A DNA stretch of 64,000 nt, taken from positions 62,001-126,000 of the forward strand of contig NZ_ARQM01000002.1 of NCBI RefSeq assembly GCF_000385135.1. Reading direction: 5' to 3'. The stretch's first letter is position 1; each line of letters starts with the position of its first letter. This document shows positions 7,037 through 16,204 of this stretch, in pieces. The position numbers and the translations under genes are program-made. The stretch is from Promicromonospora sukumoe 327MFSha3.1. Its GTDB lineage: Bacteria; Actinomycetota; Actinomycetes; Actinomycetales; Cellulomonadaceae. Below the pieces are notes generated by a model. That model was not told the DNA's origin, ran no database searches, and worked only from the letters and a program-made list of their open reading frames with translations.

Positions 7037-8500
7037 CTATCGCCCGCCGTGCACCCGGTATTCCTCCACCGGCCACGACGTCATCGCACCGATCCGGACC
7101 GAGACGATCGCGCCGTCGGCGTCCCGCTCCGTCTGGACCGGCTCCCCCACGGTGCCGAAACCGGCCACGGGCTCCTGCACGAGCCGCCCGTCGGAGACGA
7201 CCAGCCGCTGCGCGACCTCCGCCGGTTCCGCGGCCCGCACGTTGATCGTGTGCAGGATCCCGCCGAGGTCCACGACGTCGGCCACGCCCCACAGGTTGGC
7301 GAAGCGCCCGATCGGCGCGTCCGCCGGGACACCCGGAACCTGCTCGCCGCCCTTGCCGTCGCTGCCCCTGCCGTCGCCGCCCCTGCCGTCGCTGCCCTGG
7401 CCGGTGACGGCGGACGCAGCGACCTCGTCGGCCGCCGCGAGCGCCAGGTTGATCAGCTGGATGACGCCGTTGGCGATCTGCCCGGCGGCGCCGTCGACGG
7501 CGTTGGTCAGGGCGGAGACGACGATCCCCTCGACGGGGTCGATCCAGGTCCGGGTGATGTGGCCGGGGTAGCCGCCGGAGTGCCCGACGACCTCGCGGTC
7601 CCCGACCTTGCCGACCTCGATGCCGACGCCGTACCGGCCGAGCTCCTTGCCGCGGACCGCCACGCGCGACTCTTCGCGCTGCATGAGTCGCTTGCTGGCG
7701 TCGCTGATCAGCGTGGTGTCGCCGAACGTGTGGGCGGCGCCGTAGCGGACCATCTCCAGGGCGGTCGAGTACCAGCCGGTGGCGGCCGCCATGGCACGGG
7801 TGTCGACGTGCGGGATGACCCGGCGTGCGTCGCCGTGGGCGATCCGGCCGGTGTGGCCGGCCGCGTACTCGGCGGCGCGGGCGGGGTCCAGCTCGGTCCC
7901 GGTGCGGGTCAGCCCAAGGGGCTCGACGACGGCGACGCGGGCCACCTCGTCGTACGTCTTGCCGGTGACCTGCTCGATGATGATCCCGAGCAGGCTGTAG
8001 CCGATGTTCGTGTACTTGAAGTGTTGGTTCGGCTCGAACACGACGCCCTCGGCGCGCACGCACTCCAGCACCTCGGCGCGGTCGAGGAAGGGCTTGTGGT
8101 GCTGCCAGAAGTCGCCGTCGGAGGAGTCGCGGATGATCCCGGCCTGGTGGCCCAGCAGCTCCCGGACGGTGACGCCGGCGGCACGCGAGCCGTCGAGCTC
8201 CGGCACGAGGTCGCCCGCGCGGTCGTCGAGCCGCAGCTCGCCGCGCTCGACGAGCTGCATCACCATGACGCCGGTGAACGTCTTGGAGTGCGACGCGACG
8301 CGGAACAGGTGGTCGCTGGTGAGGTCCTCCCCCGTCTCGACGTCGGCCTTGCCCCAGGCCAGGTCGACGAGCACCTCGCCGCGGCGGCCGACGGCGAGCT
8401 GCAGGCCGGGGACGCCGTGGTACGCGGCCTGGAACGAGGCCCAGTCGGCGAGGTAGGGAGCGATCGAGCGGAGGGTCTGGGCGGTGCGGTCCTCGGTCAA
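7037..8500 (-). CDS. serine hydrolase of the beta-lactamase/penicillin-binding family
   Basis: The 487-residue protein belongs to the PF00144 (class C beta-lactamase/esterase) fold. The nucleophile motif SHSKTF (SxxK) lies near residue 72, the Tyr motif is likely KYTNIGYSLLG, and VGHSGGYPGH is the third, KTG-equivalent box. A C-terminal lipocalin-like domain follows a Gly/Asp-rich linker of imperfect GSDGRGGDGR-type repeats. There is no signal peptide, so a cytoplasmic esterase or peptidase is likelier than an antibiotic-degrading enzyme. The start is TTG 8500 with AGAGGA upstream. Substrate unknown. Confidence 0.86.
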   Translation of the reverse strand: MTEDRTAQTLRSIAPYLADWASFQAAYHGVPGLQLAVGRRGEVLVDLAWGKADVETGEDLTSDHLFRVASHSKTFTGVMVMQLVERGELRLDDRAGDLVPELDGSRAAGVTVRELLGHQAGIIRDSSDGDFWQHHKPFLDRAEVLECVRAEGVVFEPNQHFKYTNIGYSLLGIIIEQVTGKTYDEVARVAVVEPLGLTRTGTELDPARAAEYAAGHTGRIAHGDARRVIPHVDTRAMAAATGWYSTALEMVRYGAAHTFGDTTLISDASKRLMQREESRVAVRGKELGRYGVGIEVGKVGDREVVGHSGGYPGHITRTWIDPVEGIVVSALTNAVDGAAGQIANGVIQLINLALAAADEVAASAVTGQGSDGRGGDGRGSDGKGGEQVPGVPADAPIGRFANLWGVADVVDLGGILHTINVRAAEPAEVAQRLVVSDGRLVQEPVAGFGTVGEPVQTERDADGAIVSVRIGAMTSWPVEEYRVHGGR

Positions 8501-8579
8501 CAGGGGTCCTCTCGGCGTGGTGGTGTCGGGGGCATCATGCCCGATGCGTATTTCGGGCCGACCGGTTTTTTCGGCGCGG

Positions 8580-9224
8580 TCACCGCTGGCGGGCGTGGCG
8601 GGGCCGGTCGGGGTTGCGCAGGGTCTTGACCAGCCACCACACGATCAGCAGGACGACCACGACGATGACGACCTTCTGGAACACGCCGACGCTCTCCTCG
8701 ACGATGTGCCACTGGTCGCCCAGCAGGTAGCCGGCACCGACCAGCAGGGTGTTCCAGACACCGGATCCCAGGGTCGTGAACAGCAGGAAGCGTGTCAGGG
8801 GCATGCGCTCCACCCCGGCCGGGATGGAGATGAGGCTGCGCACGATCGGGATGACGCGACCGATGAGCACCGCCCAGTCGCCGTGCCGGTTGAACCAGTC
8901 CTCGGCCTTGTCGACGTCCTCCAGCTTGACCAGCGGCATGCGGTCCACGATGTTGCGCAGCCGTTCCCGGCCGAGCCAGGCCCCGAGTCCGTACAGGAGG
9001 ACGGCGCCGACCACGGAGCCGGCGGTCGTCCAGATCAGCACGTGCCACAGCACGAGGGTGCCCTGCGCCGCTGTAAAGCCTGCCAGCGGCAGGATCACCT
9101 CGCTCGGAAGGGGCGGGAACAGGTTCTCGAGGGCGATCGCTACGCCTGCGCCCGGTGCGCCGAGGGTCTCCATGAGCCCGACGGCCCAGTCGGCGACGGT
9201 CGTGGCGAAGCTTTGTGTCGTCAT
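8580..9224 (-). CDS. DedA family membrane protein
   Basis: A 214-residue integral membrane protein of the DedA/SNARE-associated family. It has the signature ENLFPPLPSEVILPLAGF near residue 33 and the conserved GRVIPIVRSLISIPAGVERM region. Four to five hydrophobic segments are visible. DedA proteins are flippases or transporters linked to membrane lipid turnover and proton motive force; the substrate here is not readable. The gene stands alone, transcribed toward the serine hydrolase and divergent from the sensor kinase at 9353. Confidence 0.92.
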   Translation of the reverse strand: MTTQSFATTVADWAVGLMETLGAPGAGVAIALENLFPPLPSEVILPLAGFTAAQGTLVLWHVLIWTTAGSVVGAVLLYGLGAWLGRERLRNIVDRMPLVKLEDVDKAEDWFNRHGDWAVLIGRVIPIVRSLISIPAGVERMPLTRFLLFTTLGSGVWNTLLVGAGYLLGDQWHIVEESVGVFQKVVIVVVVLLIVWWLVKTLRNPDRPRHARQR

Positions 9225-9340
9225 GCCCCTACGCTATTGGGCCCTGAGGGGTCCGCGGACTGTGGTAGTCCGGCAGATGACGCAGGTAAGCCACAGCAAA
9301 GGGTGTGGTTTTCCGCAGTCCGCCCGGCCCCGCTCCTCCA

Positions 9341-9346
9341 TATCCT
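9341..9346 (+). promoter_or_regulatory. -10 element giving a leaderless sensor-kinase transcript
   Basis: TATCCT at 9341-9346 lies 6 bases before the GTG at 9353, the spacing expected if transcription begins at the start codon. No Shine-Dalgarno precedes that GTG. No convincing -35 is seen. Confidence 0.45.
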
Positions 9347-9352
9347 GGCGAC

Positions 9353-10546
9353 GTGAACTCAGCCGAAGCCGCCGCGAACGGCGCTCCCATGCGCCTGCTG
9401 TGGGGTGCCGCCCTCGGCGCGGTCACCTGGCCGCTCGACCTGGTCTGCGCCGTGCTGGCCGTCGTGACGGCAGCTCGCCCGGCTCCGCTCCCACCCGTTC
9501 GCGCACTGATCTCCTGGCACCGCGGTCGCACGGCACGCCATCTCGGCTGGGTCGACGACGGCGCCCCGCTGACGAGCCGCCGTGCCGCGGGATACCTCGC
9601 GCTGCGCGTCGGCATGAGCTCGCTCAGCATGCTCGTGCTGGGGCTGCTGGTGTACGGGCTGTTCGGGGTGTTCGTGAGCCTGGCGTCCTGGCTGTTCGAC
9701 GTGCGGCTCACGGTGGACGCGGCGTTCCAGGGCGGCGGCCTGTCGACGTCGGACGTGCTCATGCTGGTGCCCATCGGCGCGATCCTGCTCTACCTGGACC
9801 TGATGGGGCTGTTCGGGGTGGGACTGCTGGACCGGTGGACCGCCGCCAGATGGCTCTCCCCGAGCCGGAGCGAGCTCCTGGAGGCGCAGGTCGAGGAGCT
9901 GACGGTGAGCCGAGCGGACCTGCTCGCGGCCCTGGACGCGGAGCGCGGCCGGATCGAGCGGGACCTGCACGACGGCGTGCAGCAGCGCGCCGTGGCCCTG
10001 GGCCTGCTGGTCAACCGGGCGCGGCGGCTCGCCGGGCCCGGGGCGCCGGCAACCGTGCTGCTGGAGCAGGCCGGTCGCGAGGCCGAGCGGCTCGTGGCGG
10101 ACCTGCGCGACGTCGCCTGGCGGGTCCGGCCCACCACGCTCGACACGCACGGGCTGGAGCCGGTGCTGCGGCAGCTCGTGTCGCACGCGGCAGTCCCCGC
10201 CGTGCTGGACTGGGACGTCCCGGCCCGGCTGCCGGGTGGGGTGGAGACGACGGTGTACTACGTGGTGGCGGAGGCCCTGACGAACGTGGCGAAGCATTCG
10301 GGAGCGGCCAAGGCGCAGGTCACCGTGTCCCACGGAGCAGCCGGTGACGGCGATCCCGACGAGACCGGCCCGGGCGGCGAGCTACGCGTCCTGATCGCCG
10401 ACGACGGCGCCGGCGGCGCCGAGGTCCGTCCCGGCCACGGGCTCGCGGGCCTGGCCGGCCGGGTCGCCGCGGCGGGCGGCACGCTGACGGTCGACAGCCC
10501 GGCGGCCGGGCCCACACGGATCGAGGTGACGCTGCCGTGCGCGTGA
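9353..10546 (+). CDS. NarL/DesK-type sensor histidine kinase
   Basis: A 397-residue membrane sensor kinase. Hydrophobic segments at about residues 10-35, 80-108 and 135-160 precede a dimerisation domain with the phosphoacceptor in RIERDLHDGVQQRAVALG (HisKA_3 type). A HATPase domain with N-box VAEALTNVAKHSGA and G-boxes DDGAGGA and GHGLAGLAGR follows. The start GTG 9353 is chosen because a -10-like TATCCT lies 6 bases upstream. The stop overlaps the response regulator start, so the pair forms one two-component operon. The stimulus is unknown; the lack of a large extracellular loop suggests sensing in or near the membrane. Confidence 0.92.
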   Translation: MNSAEAAANGAPMRLLWGAALGAVTWPLDLVCAVLAVVTAARPAPLPPVRALISWHRGRTARHLGWVDDGAPLTSRRAAGYLALRVGMSSLSMLVLGLLVYGLFGVFVSLASWLFDVRLTVDAAFQGGGLSTSDVLMLVPIGAILLYLDLMGLFGVGLLDRWTAARWLSPSRSELLEAQVEELTVSRADLLAALDAERGRIERDLHDGVQQRAVALGLLVNRARRLAGPGAPATVLLEQAGREAERLVADLRDVAWRVRPTTLDTHGLEPVLRQLVSHAAVPAVLDWDVPARLPGGVETTVYYVVAEALTNVAKHSGAAKAQVTVSHGAAGDGDPDETGPGGELRVLIADDGAGGAEVRPGHGLAGLAGRVAAAGGTLTVDSPAAGPTRIEVTLPCA

Positions 10547-11175
10547 TGCTCGCCGAGGACTCCGCGCTGCTGCGCGAGGGCGTCCGCAGCCTCCTGACGG
10601 ACGAGGGTCACGACGTCGTCGCGGCCTACGGCACCGCGGAAGGACTGCTGCAGCGCCTGGAGGCCGAGCGGCCGGACGTCGTGGTGCTCGACGTGCGCAT
10701 GCCGCCCACCCACACCGACGAGGGCGTCCGGGCGGCGGTGCAGATCCGCGAGCGCTGGCCGGAGGTGGGCATCCTCGTGCTCTCGCAGTACGTCGAGCGG
10801 CAGTTCACGCAGGTGCTGCTGGGCGACGAGGCGCGCGCCGTCGGCTACCTGCTCAAGGACCGCGTGATGGGCGTGGACGAGTTCCTCGACGCGCTGGACC
10901 GCGTACGGGCCGGCGGCCTCGTGCTGGACACCGACGTCGTCGGGCAGCTCTTCCGGGACACCTCGCACCCGCTCGGGATGCTGAGCGAACGCGAGCGCGA
11001 GGTGCTCCGGCTGATGGCCGAGGGCCGCACGAACGCGGGAATCGCGCAGGCGCTGTTCATCTCGACGTCGGCGGTGGAGAAGCACGCGAACGCGATCTTC
11101 GACAAGCTGGGCCTGGCCGCCGAGAGCGGGTACAGCCGGCGGGTGCTGGCGATCCTGCGGTGGCTGGAGTCGTGA
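10537..11175 (+). CDS. NarL/FixJ family response regulator
   Basis: A 212-residue response regulator and cognate partner of the upstream kinase. The receiver domain shows the acidic pocket LAEDSA, the phospho-acceptor Asp in VVVLDVRMPP and the conserved Lys in GYLLKDRV. A LuxR-type DNA-binding domain follows, with LSEREREVLRLMAEGRTN and the recognition region STSAVEKHANAIFDKLGL. Starts at GTG 10537, GTG 10543 or ATG 10546 are possible; all overlap or touch the kinase stop. It probably acts as a transcription factor on its own operon or nearby membrane genes; no target site could be assigned. Confidence 0.93.
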   Translation: MRVMLAEDSALLREGVRSLLTDEGHDVVAAYGTAEGLLQRLEAERPDVVVLDVRMPPTHTDEGVRAAVQIRERWPEVGILVLSQYVERQFTQVLLGDEARAVGYLLKDRVMGVDEFLDALDRVRAGGLVLDTDVVGQLFRDTSHPLGMLSEREREVLRLMAEGRTNAGIAQALFISTSAVEKHANAIFDKLGLAAESGYSRRVLAILRWLES

Positions 11176-11226
11176 GCAGCACAAAGGCCTTTGCGCCTCG
11201 ACGATCGCCGTTCATAGGGTGACCGG

Positions 11227-11811
11227 ATGCGCATCTTCCTCGCCGGGGCGACCGGCGTCATCGGGTCCCGGTTGCTGCCCCTGCTCGTCGCCGCAGGGCA
11301 CGAGGTCACGGGGACCACGCGCTCGCCCGGGCGCGCGAGCCTGATCGAGGCCCTCGGCGGCAGCCCGGTCGTCGTGGACGTGTACGACGCCGAGGCGCTC
11401 ACTGCCGCCGTCGTCGGGTCCAGGCCCGACCTGGTGATGCACCAGCTCACCGACCTGCCCGACGACCCGGCCGCGATCCCGGAGCGCGCCGCCGCGAACT
11501 CGCGGATCCGGACCGAGGGTACGGCCAACCTGCTCGCGGCGGCGAAGGCCGCCGGCGCACCCCGCCTGCTCGCGCAGTCGATCGCGTGGACGCCGCCCGG
11601 CAGGGGCGAGGCCGTGGGCTGGCACGAGGCCGCTGTGCTGGACGCGGGCGGGGTCGTGGTCCGCTACGGGCAGCTCTACGGCCCGGGGACGTACTTCGAG
11701 ACGGACCCGCCCGCGCACCCCCGGATCCACGTGGACGACGCGGCGCGGCGAACGGTGCCGCTGCTGGACGCCGAGGCGGGGGTCGTCGTGCTGGCCGATC
11801 CGGAGGTCTGA
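11227..11811 (+). CDS. short NAD(P)-dependent epimerase/dehydratase-like SDR
   Basis: A 194-residue atypical short-chain dehydrogenase. The N-terminal Rossmann motif GATGVIGSRLLP binds NAD(P), and the strand/loop VVVDVYDAEAL carries the usual Asp. The product stops shortly after HVDDAARRTVPLLDA, whereas most relatives continue for a further 60-100 residues with a C-terminal lobe. It may be a genuinely short form or a 3'-truncated gene; the frame past the stop shows no extended continuation. The catalytic YxxxK is not evident. The gene is monocistronic and converges with the NERD gene. Confidence 0.72.
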   Translation: MRIFLAGATGVIGSRLLPLLVAAGHEVTGTTRSPGRASLIEALGGSPVVVDVYDAEALTAAVVGSRPDLVMHQLTDLPDDPAAIPERAAANSRIRTEGTANLLAAAKAAGAPRLLAQSIAWTPPGRGEAVGWHEAAVLDAGGVVVRYGQLYGPGTYFETDPPAHPRIHVDDAARRTVPLLDAEAGVVVLADPEV

Positions 11812-11836
11812 GGCGGTTCGGCGGCTACCTCCTTCG

Positions 11837-12865
11837 CTAGGACGATCGCTGAGGCTCATCGGCGGCCGGCAGCCACGTCCGTTCCCAACGTGCCACGTCG
11901 TAAAGCGCATCGACTTCCCACTGTCGTATCGACTCGCCCATGGACTCGAACCATTCAGGTATCTCGCTCACATGGATGACGACGACATCACCCGGCGGTG
12001 ACTTGCCACGGGAGAAGCTGGCGCTGCCAGCGATCACCACGACGGGAGTGACCTCGCGCGGTGTGGGATACGCGGCGTCAAGGACTCGCTTGACCTGCTT
12101 GGCCTCGTTCCTTGCCTCGCCGAGATGCGGTTTGGGGGTCCTGCCGACGAAAATCGCACGTTCACCGAGCCACACCCTCTTACCCTCATGGAACTTCGCG
12201 TTGATCGAGAAGATCCCGCCCGGCCCGATCAGCAGATGATCGACGTCGGTCCCCTTCACGCTTCGGCGGATGCTGTGCAACAGGTGCCAGCCGCTTCCCG
12301 GCTTCATCGCGCTCTGGAGGGCACGACCAACCGCCCTCTCACCTCGCACTCCCTGGCGCCAGCTCTTGTCGTCACCGTCATCTCGAAAGATGCGCTGAAA
12401 CAGGTTCCGAACCGGAGCTTCCCGGAACTTCGCGCGCGCGGTCTCCCTGACCCCATCGCCCGCGCGGTTCAGGGACAGGTCCCGCCCACGGTCTTCCGAC
12501 TGAGCCGCTGTGGCCGACGTTACCGCCTGGTGTGGCGTCGAATTGTCGGTCGACTGCGTGATGGTGGCCGGAACTGGAGCGGACACGGGCACCGCGACTG
12601 TCCCTTGAACCCCAGCATGCGCTTTCCTATCGCGCTTCTGTTGCTGGCGAGCGTGCCATGCAAGTGCCGCTGTCTCGATGGTTTCAAGCTGTTCGACAAG
12701 ACGTGAGTGGTCAGGTTCTGCGGAAACCGCAGTCCGAGCACCGATGTCCCAATGGCCGATCTGCACACCGTCGACCTTCACGTACAGCCGTTGGTTCCGC
12801 CCGTGGGCACTCCAAAATTTCGTCGTGACCGCAGGTCCCGGACTTCCTTCCTGACCGTCAGCCAT
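11837..12865 (-). CDS. NERD domain protein with extended N-terminus
   Basis: A 342-residue protein whose C-terminal half is a nuclease-related (NERD) domain. GERAVGRALQ leads into KGTDVDHLLIGPGGIFSINA, followed by Lys, and EARNEAKQVKRVL forms the following helix. The conserved Asp and Lys of the restriction-endonuclease-like core are kept, but the usual acidic residue before the Lys is Asn. The N-terminal ~150 residues are a WSAHGRNQRLYVKVDG segment and a low-complexity linker. The ATG at 12865 lacks a Shine-Dalgarno, but a TATCTT -10-like box lies 7 bases upstream, suggesting leaderless translation. Base composition is less GC-rich than that of neighbouring genes, hinting at acquisition. A role in DNA processing or defence is possible but unproven. 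Confidence 0.82.
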   Translation of the reverse strand: MADGQEGSPGPAVTTKFWSAHGRNQRLYVKVDGVQIGHWDIGARTAVSAEPDHSRLVEQLETIETAALAWHARQQQKRDRKAHAGVQGTVAVPVSAPVPATITQSTDNSTPHQAVTSATAAQSEDRGRDLSLNRAGDGVRETARAKFREAPVRNLFQRIFRDDGDDKSWRQGVRGERAVGRALQSAMKPGSGWHLLHSIRRSVKGTDVDHLLIGPGGIFSINAKFHEGKRVWLGERAIFVGRTPKPHLGEARNEAKQVKRVLDAAYPTPREVTPVVVIAGSASFSRGKSPPGDVVVIHVSEIPEWFESMGESIRQWEVDALYDVARWERTWLPAADEPQRSS

Positions 12866-12963
12866 GGTCAGGAAGATAGCTGAGCGACGAGGCGGGGAGT
12901 ATCACGATGGTGGAACACCTTCCGGTCGAAGTAGCGCGTTACCAATTGCCAGACAGGACCGAT

Positions 12964-13629
12964 CTACACAGCGCTCATAGCCTCGTCTACGGTCCGCCTG
13001 ACCAGCCGAGTCGCGCAGGCCTCGACTGCGAGGTGGCGCTCTCGGCGCTTGGCCTGCTGGGACGGGCATTCGGCCACCGCTGCCACATCAGCAGTGAGGC
13101 CAATCTGCTCGGCTTGACCGAGACAAGATGCCTGCAATACGACGTTTGCTATCAGGCGCCTCGCCATCGCTGTGGCTATCTTGCCGGCAAGCTGCGAACC
13201 AGTACGCCGGGCGACCCGGTCGCCGACTGCGGCCGCCGCATCACCTACCAACTTGCCGGGCCAGGTACACACTTCACCGATCAGCGCGGCGATCGCGCAA
13301 CAAACGTGTCGCCCGTTCGGCGCCTTGATATCAGCGATGAGAGCCTTACGCTCCAGGTCGTCGAGCCGTTGCCACTCGTCCATGCAGGCCGACACCGCCT
13401 CTTGCTGCGCGATCTGCCGCATCCTGTCGACCCCCTCGAGCTGGGTAAGGTCGACATTTTCTGCGCCTGCGGTCACCAGCGTGTTGCCCAAGACCTCCTG
13501 TAATGCGTCGAGAACTTTCGACTCGGCGCCAGCAGGAACACTCTGCCTCGCGAGCCCCAGGAATCTGATGGAGCCAGCCGGCTTCACGCAACGATATCCA
13601 CCCCTAGGATCCGAGCTTGCTCGACACAT
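12964..13629 (-). CDS. hypothetical protein with Cys-rich MCRxSSDPRGGYRC start
   Basis: ATG 13629 is chosen because GGAGG lies 5 bases upstream. The 221-residue product begins MCRASSDPRGGYRCVKP, a short Cys/Gly/Arg head of a kind I associate with accessory actinobacterial proteins. It continues with mostly helical sequence (VDRMRQIAQQEAVSACMDE, LERKALIADI) and an Ala-rich segment near the C-terminus. No enzyme motif is recognised. Codon usage and GC are lower than in the flanking core genes, as for the NERD gene just downstream on the same strand. The promoter carries a perfect 10-bp inverted repeat at the -35, so it is likely repressor-controlled. Confidence 0.65.
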   Translation of the reverse strand: MCRASSDPRGGYRCVKPAGSIRFLGLARQSVPAGAESKVLDALQEVLGNTLVTAGAENVDLTQLEGVDRMRQIAQQEAVSACMDEWQRLDDLERKALIADIKAPNGRHVCCAIAALIGEVCTWPGKLVGDAAAAVGDRVARRTGSQLAGKIATAMARRLIANVVLQASCLGQAEQIGLTADVAAVAECPSQQAKRRERHLAVEACATRLVRRTVDEAMSAV

Positions 13630-13660
13630 CCAGACCTCCACCCCAACCCGCTTTATGAAT

Positions 13661-13713
13661 CAACTATGATTGCATCCGAAACTAGTCAAGTCCAGGCAAT
13701 GAGTGGACTTGAC
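13661..13713 (-). promoter_or_regulatory. promoter with inverted-repeat operator
   Basis: On the minus strand a -35-like TTGACT (13684-13689) is followed 17 bases later by TAGTTG (13661-13666). GTCAAGTCCA (13685-13694) and TGGACTTGAC (13704-13713) form a perfect 10-bp inverted repeat separated by 9 bases. The repeat overlaps the -35, as expected for a repressor site. It precedes the MCR-type hypothetical gene. Confidence 0.5.
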
Positions 13714-13749
13714 CAAGGATGCGCAGCCAGCTAGGAACAACTTCCTGCC

Positions 13750-14295
13750 CTACCCCCGCCCCGAGCCCGGCCCACCCTCCCGATGGATCAGGCTCGAGCT
13801 GGTCGACAGCGCTTTGACCCCCATCCGGGACCGCGCCGCCCTGTAGAAGTCGTCACGGGCGCGCCGGAGCTCCAGCCCCTGGACGGCCCACCCGTCGAGG
13901 TCGAACTCAATGTCGGCTCCCACCCGGGCGAACGCCTCCATCCGCTTCGCGGCGACCCGCATCTTGCGGGCTGCGTCGACCGTGTCGGCGTCCGCGAGCA
14001 GGCAGAGCTCCTCCCAGGCATCGGTCACCGCGCGATCGATCTCCTCGTCCGACAAGCGGGAGAGCCCGAGCGCCGGATCGACCGCCGGTGTCGTGGCACC
14101 GGGCCGGCGCCCGGCCGTGATGCCCGCGACCAGCTGCGAGTACCGCCGCAGCGCCCTGGCGTACCGCAGGCAGGCGTCGTAAAACCGCTCGCGTCGCCAC
14201 CGCGCGGCATCGGTGACCATCGTGGTCGCCAGGGTGCCGATCACACCGAGCGCCACACCGATCAGGGCTGGCAGCTGCGCGAGAAGGTTGTCCAC
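13750..14295 (-). CDS. membrane-anchored hypothetical protein
   Basis: A 181-residue protein with one N-terminal transmembrane segment (ALIGVALGVIGTLATTMV, residues 9-28). A basic stretch (RWRRERFYD) and a long alpha-helical, probably coiled-coil region follow (DEEIDRAVTDAWEELCLLAD, AARKMRVAAKRMEAFARVG). The C-terminus is Ser/Gly-rich. This layout is typical of small actinobacterial proteins of unknown function anchored on the cytoplasmic face. No catalytic motif is visible. It is divergent from argS. Confidence 0.7.
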   Translation of the reverse strand: MDNLLAQLPALIGVALGVIGTLATTMVTDAARWRRERFYDACLRYARALRRYSQLVAGITAGRRPGATTPAVDPALGLSRLSDEEIDRAVTDAWEELCLLADADTVDAARKMRVAAKRMEAFARVGADIEFDLDGWAVQGLELRRARDDFYRAARSRMGVKALSTSSSLIHREGGPGSGRG

Positions 14296-14445
14296 GGCGC
14301 CAGCATGACATCACGCCCATATCGGGCAGGTGCGCAGCGCCGGGAACGCACCGTCCCCAAAAAGAAGCCGCCCCTGACCACCCCCGTTTCTAGACTGACC
14401 CGATCCCGCGCCCACCGGCGCCACAACCAACCCGAAAGGCCCCGC

Positions 14446-16194
14446 GTGTCCCACGTAGTCGCGATCAAGGACCAGGTGGAGGCGGCCGTCCAGGCCGCCC
14501 TGTCCCAGGCGCTCCCGGCCGAGCTGGCCGGCACCGACCCGGTGGTCCGACGATCCGACCGCGCCGACTTCCAGGCGAACGGCCCACTCGCGGCGGCGAA
14601 GCGGGCCGGTCGCGCCCCGCGCGACCTCGCCACGGCCACCGCCGAACACCTCGCCGCGAGCGACGTGGACCCCGAGGTCTCCGGCCCCGGTTTCCTCAAC
14701 CTGACCGTCCCGACCCCCACCATCTGGCGCCAGGTCGCCGCCCGCCTCGCCGCCAACGACCTCGGCATCGCCCCGACCCGCCACGGCGAGCGCACCGTCA
14801 TCGACTACTCGGCGCCCAACGTCGCCAAGGAGATGCACGTCGGACACCTGCGCTCGACGATCATCGGCGACACGCTCGCCCGCGTCCTCGCCCACCTCGG
14901 GGCCGAGGTCACCCGGCAGAACCACGTCGGCGACTGGGGCACCCAGTTCGGCATGCTCATCCAGTTCATCGACGAGCACCCCGAGCGGACCTGGCAGGGC
15001 GAGGCCTCCATGTCCGCCCTGGACGCGCTCTACCGGGCGGCGCGGGCCGAGTTCAACCAGGACCCGGACTTCGCCGACCGCTCCCGCGCCCGCGTGGTCG
15101 CACTCCAGTCGGGCGACGCCGCCACCCTGGCCACCTGGCGCGAGCTCGTCGCCGAGTCCGAGGCGGCCTTCCAGGCCGTCTACGACCGCCTCGGCATCCT
15201 GCTCACCCTCGACGACGCCGACGGCGAGTCCCGCTACAACGCGGACCTGCCGGGCGTCGTCGACGAGCTCGTCGCACGCGGCATCGCCGTCGACTCCGAC
15301 GGGGCGCTGTGCGCCTTCACGGACGGCGTCGTCGGGCCCGACGGCGATCCGGTGCCGCTCATCGTCCGCAAGAAGGACGGCGGTTTCGGCTACGCCGCCA
15401 CCGACCTCGCGACGCTGCGCCTGCGCGTCGACGAGTACCGCGCGACGCGCATCCTCTACGTCGTCGACGCCCGCCAGGCGCTGCACTTCCGGATGGTCTT
15501 CGACGTCGCCCGCCGCGCCGGCTGGCTGCCCGACGACGTCGACGCGACCCACGTGCCGTTCGGCACCGTGCTGGGCCCGGACGGCAAGCCGTTCAAGACG
15601 CGCGACGGCGGCACGGTCCGTCTGACCGACCTCCTGGACCAGGCGGTGGCCCGGGCCAGGGCGGAGCTGGCCAAGAAGGACCACGACCTGTCGCCCGAGG
15701 AGTTCGAGCACATCGCGCAGGCCGCGGGCATCGGGGCGGTCAAGTACGCCGATCTGTCGAACACCCGCACCAAGGACTACGTGTTCGACGTCGACCGCAT
15801 GGTCGCCCTGAACGGCAACACCGGCGTCTACCTGCAGTACGCGCACGCCCGCGTGCGCTCGATCCTGCGCAAGGCCGCGGCCGCCGGCATCCCGGCGGGC
15901 CGCCCGGTCGACCCGGCCCTGCCGCTGCACCCCGCGGAGCGGGCGCTGGCCCTGACCCTGGACGAGCTCGCGGCGACGCTCGACGACGTCGCCGGCACGC
16001 TCGAACCGCACCGTCTGTGCGGCTACCTGTTCGGCCTGGCCCGCGCGTACACCGAGTTCTACGACCAGTGCCCCGTCCTGCGGGCCGACGACGACGGCGT
16101 CCGCGCCAACCGCCTGGCGCTGTGCGAGCTCACGGGCCGCACGCTGGCGACCGGGCTCGACCTGCTGGGCATCGCGGCGCCCGACCGCATGTAG
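14446..16194 (+). CDS. argS: arginyl-tRNA synthetase
   Basis: A class I synthetase attaching Arg to tRNA-Arg in the cytoplasm. The GTG at 14446 is preceded by GAAAGG and gives 582 residues, the normal length. The N-terminal Add-1 domain is followed by the ATP-binding motif HVGHLRSTIIGD (HIGH equivalent), then VGDWGTQFGMLI and GFGYAATDLA. KPFKTRDGGTVRL replaces the KMSKS loop, as is usual in this ArgRS type. The C-terminal DALR domain carries LCGYLFGLARAYTEFYDQCPV. The gene appears monocistronic and is followed by a strong inverted repeat. In many actinobacteria lysA and hom follow argS; here they do not. Confidence 0.97.
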   Translation: MSHVVAIKDQVEAAVQAALSQALPAELAGTDPVVRRSDRADFQANGPLAAAKRAGRAPRDLATATAEHLAASDVDPEVSGPGFLNLTVPTPTIWRQVAARLAANDLGIAPTRHGERTVIDYSAPNVAKEMHVGHLRSTIIGDTLARVLAHLGAEVTRQNHVGDWGTQFGMLIQFIDEHPERTWQGEASMSALDALYRAARAEFNQDPDFADRSRARVVALQSGDAATLATWRELVAESEAAFQAVYDRLGILLTLDDADGESRYNADLPGVVDELVARGIAVDSDGALCAFTDGVVGPDGDPVPLIVRKKDGGFGYAATDLATLRLRVDEYRATRILYVVDARQALHFRMVFDVARRAGWLPDDVDATHVPFGTVLGPDGKPFKTRDGGTVRLTDLLDQAVARARAELAKKDHDLSPEEFEHIAQAAGIGAVKYADLSNTRTKDYVFDVDRMVALNGNTGVYLQYAHARVRSILRKAAAAGIPAGRPVDPALPLHPAERALALTLDELAATLDDVAGTLEPHRLCGYLFGLARAYTEFYDQCPVLRADDDGVRANRLALCELTGRTLATGLDLLGIAAPDRM

Positions 16195-16204
16195 CCCTGC
16201 CGCG

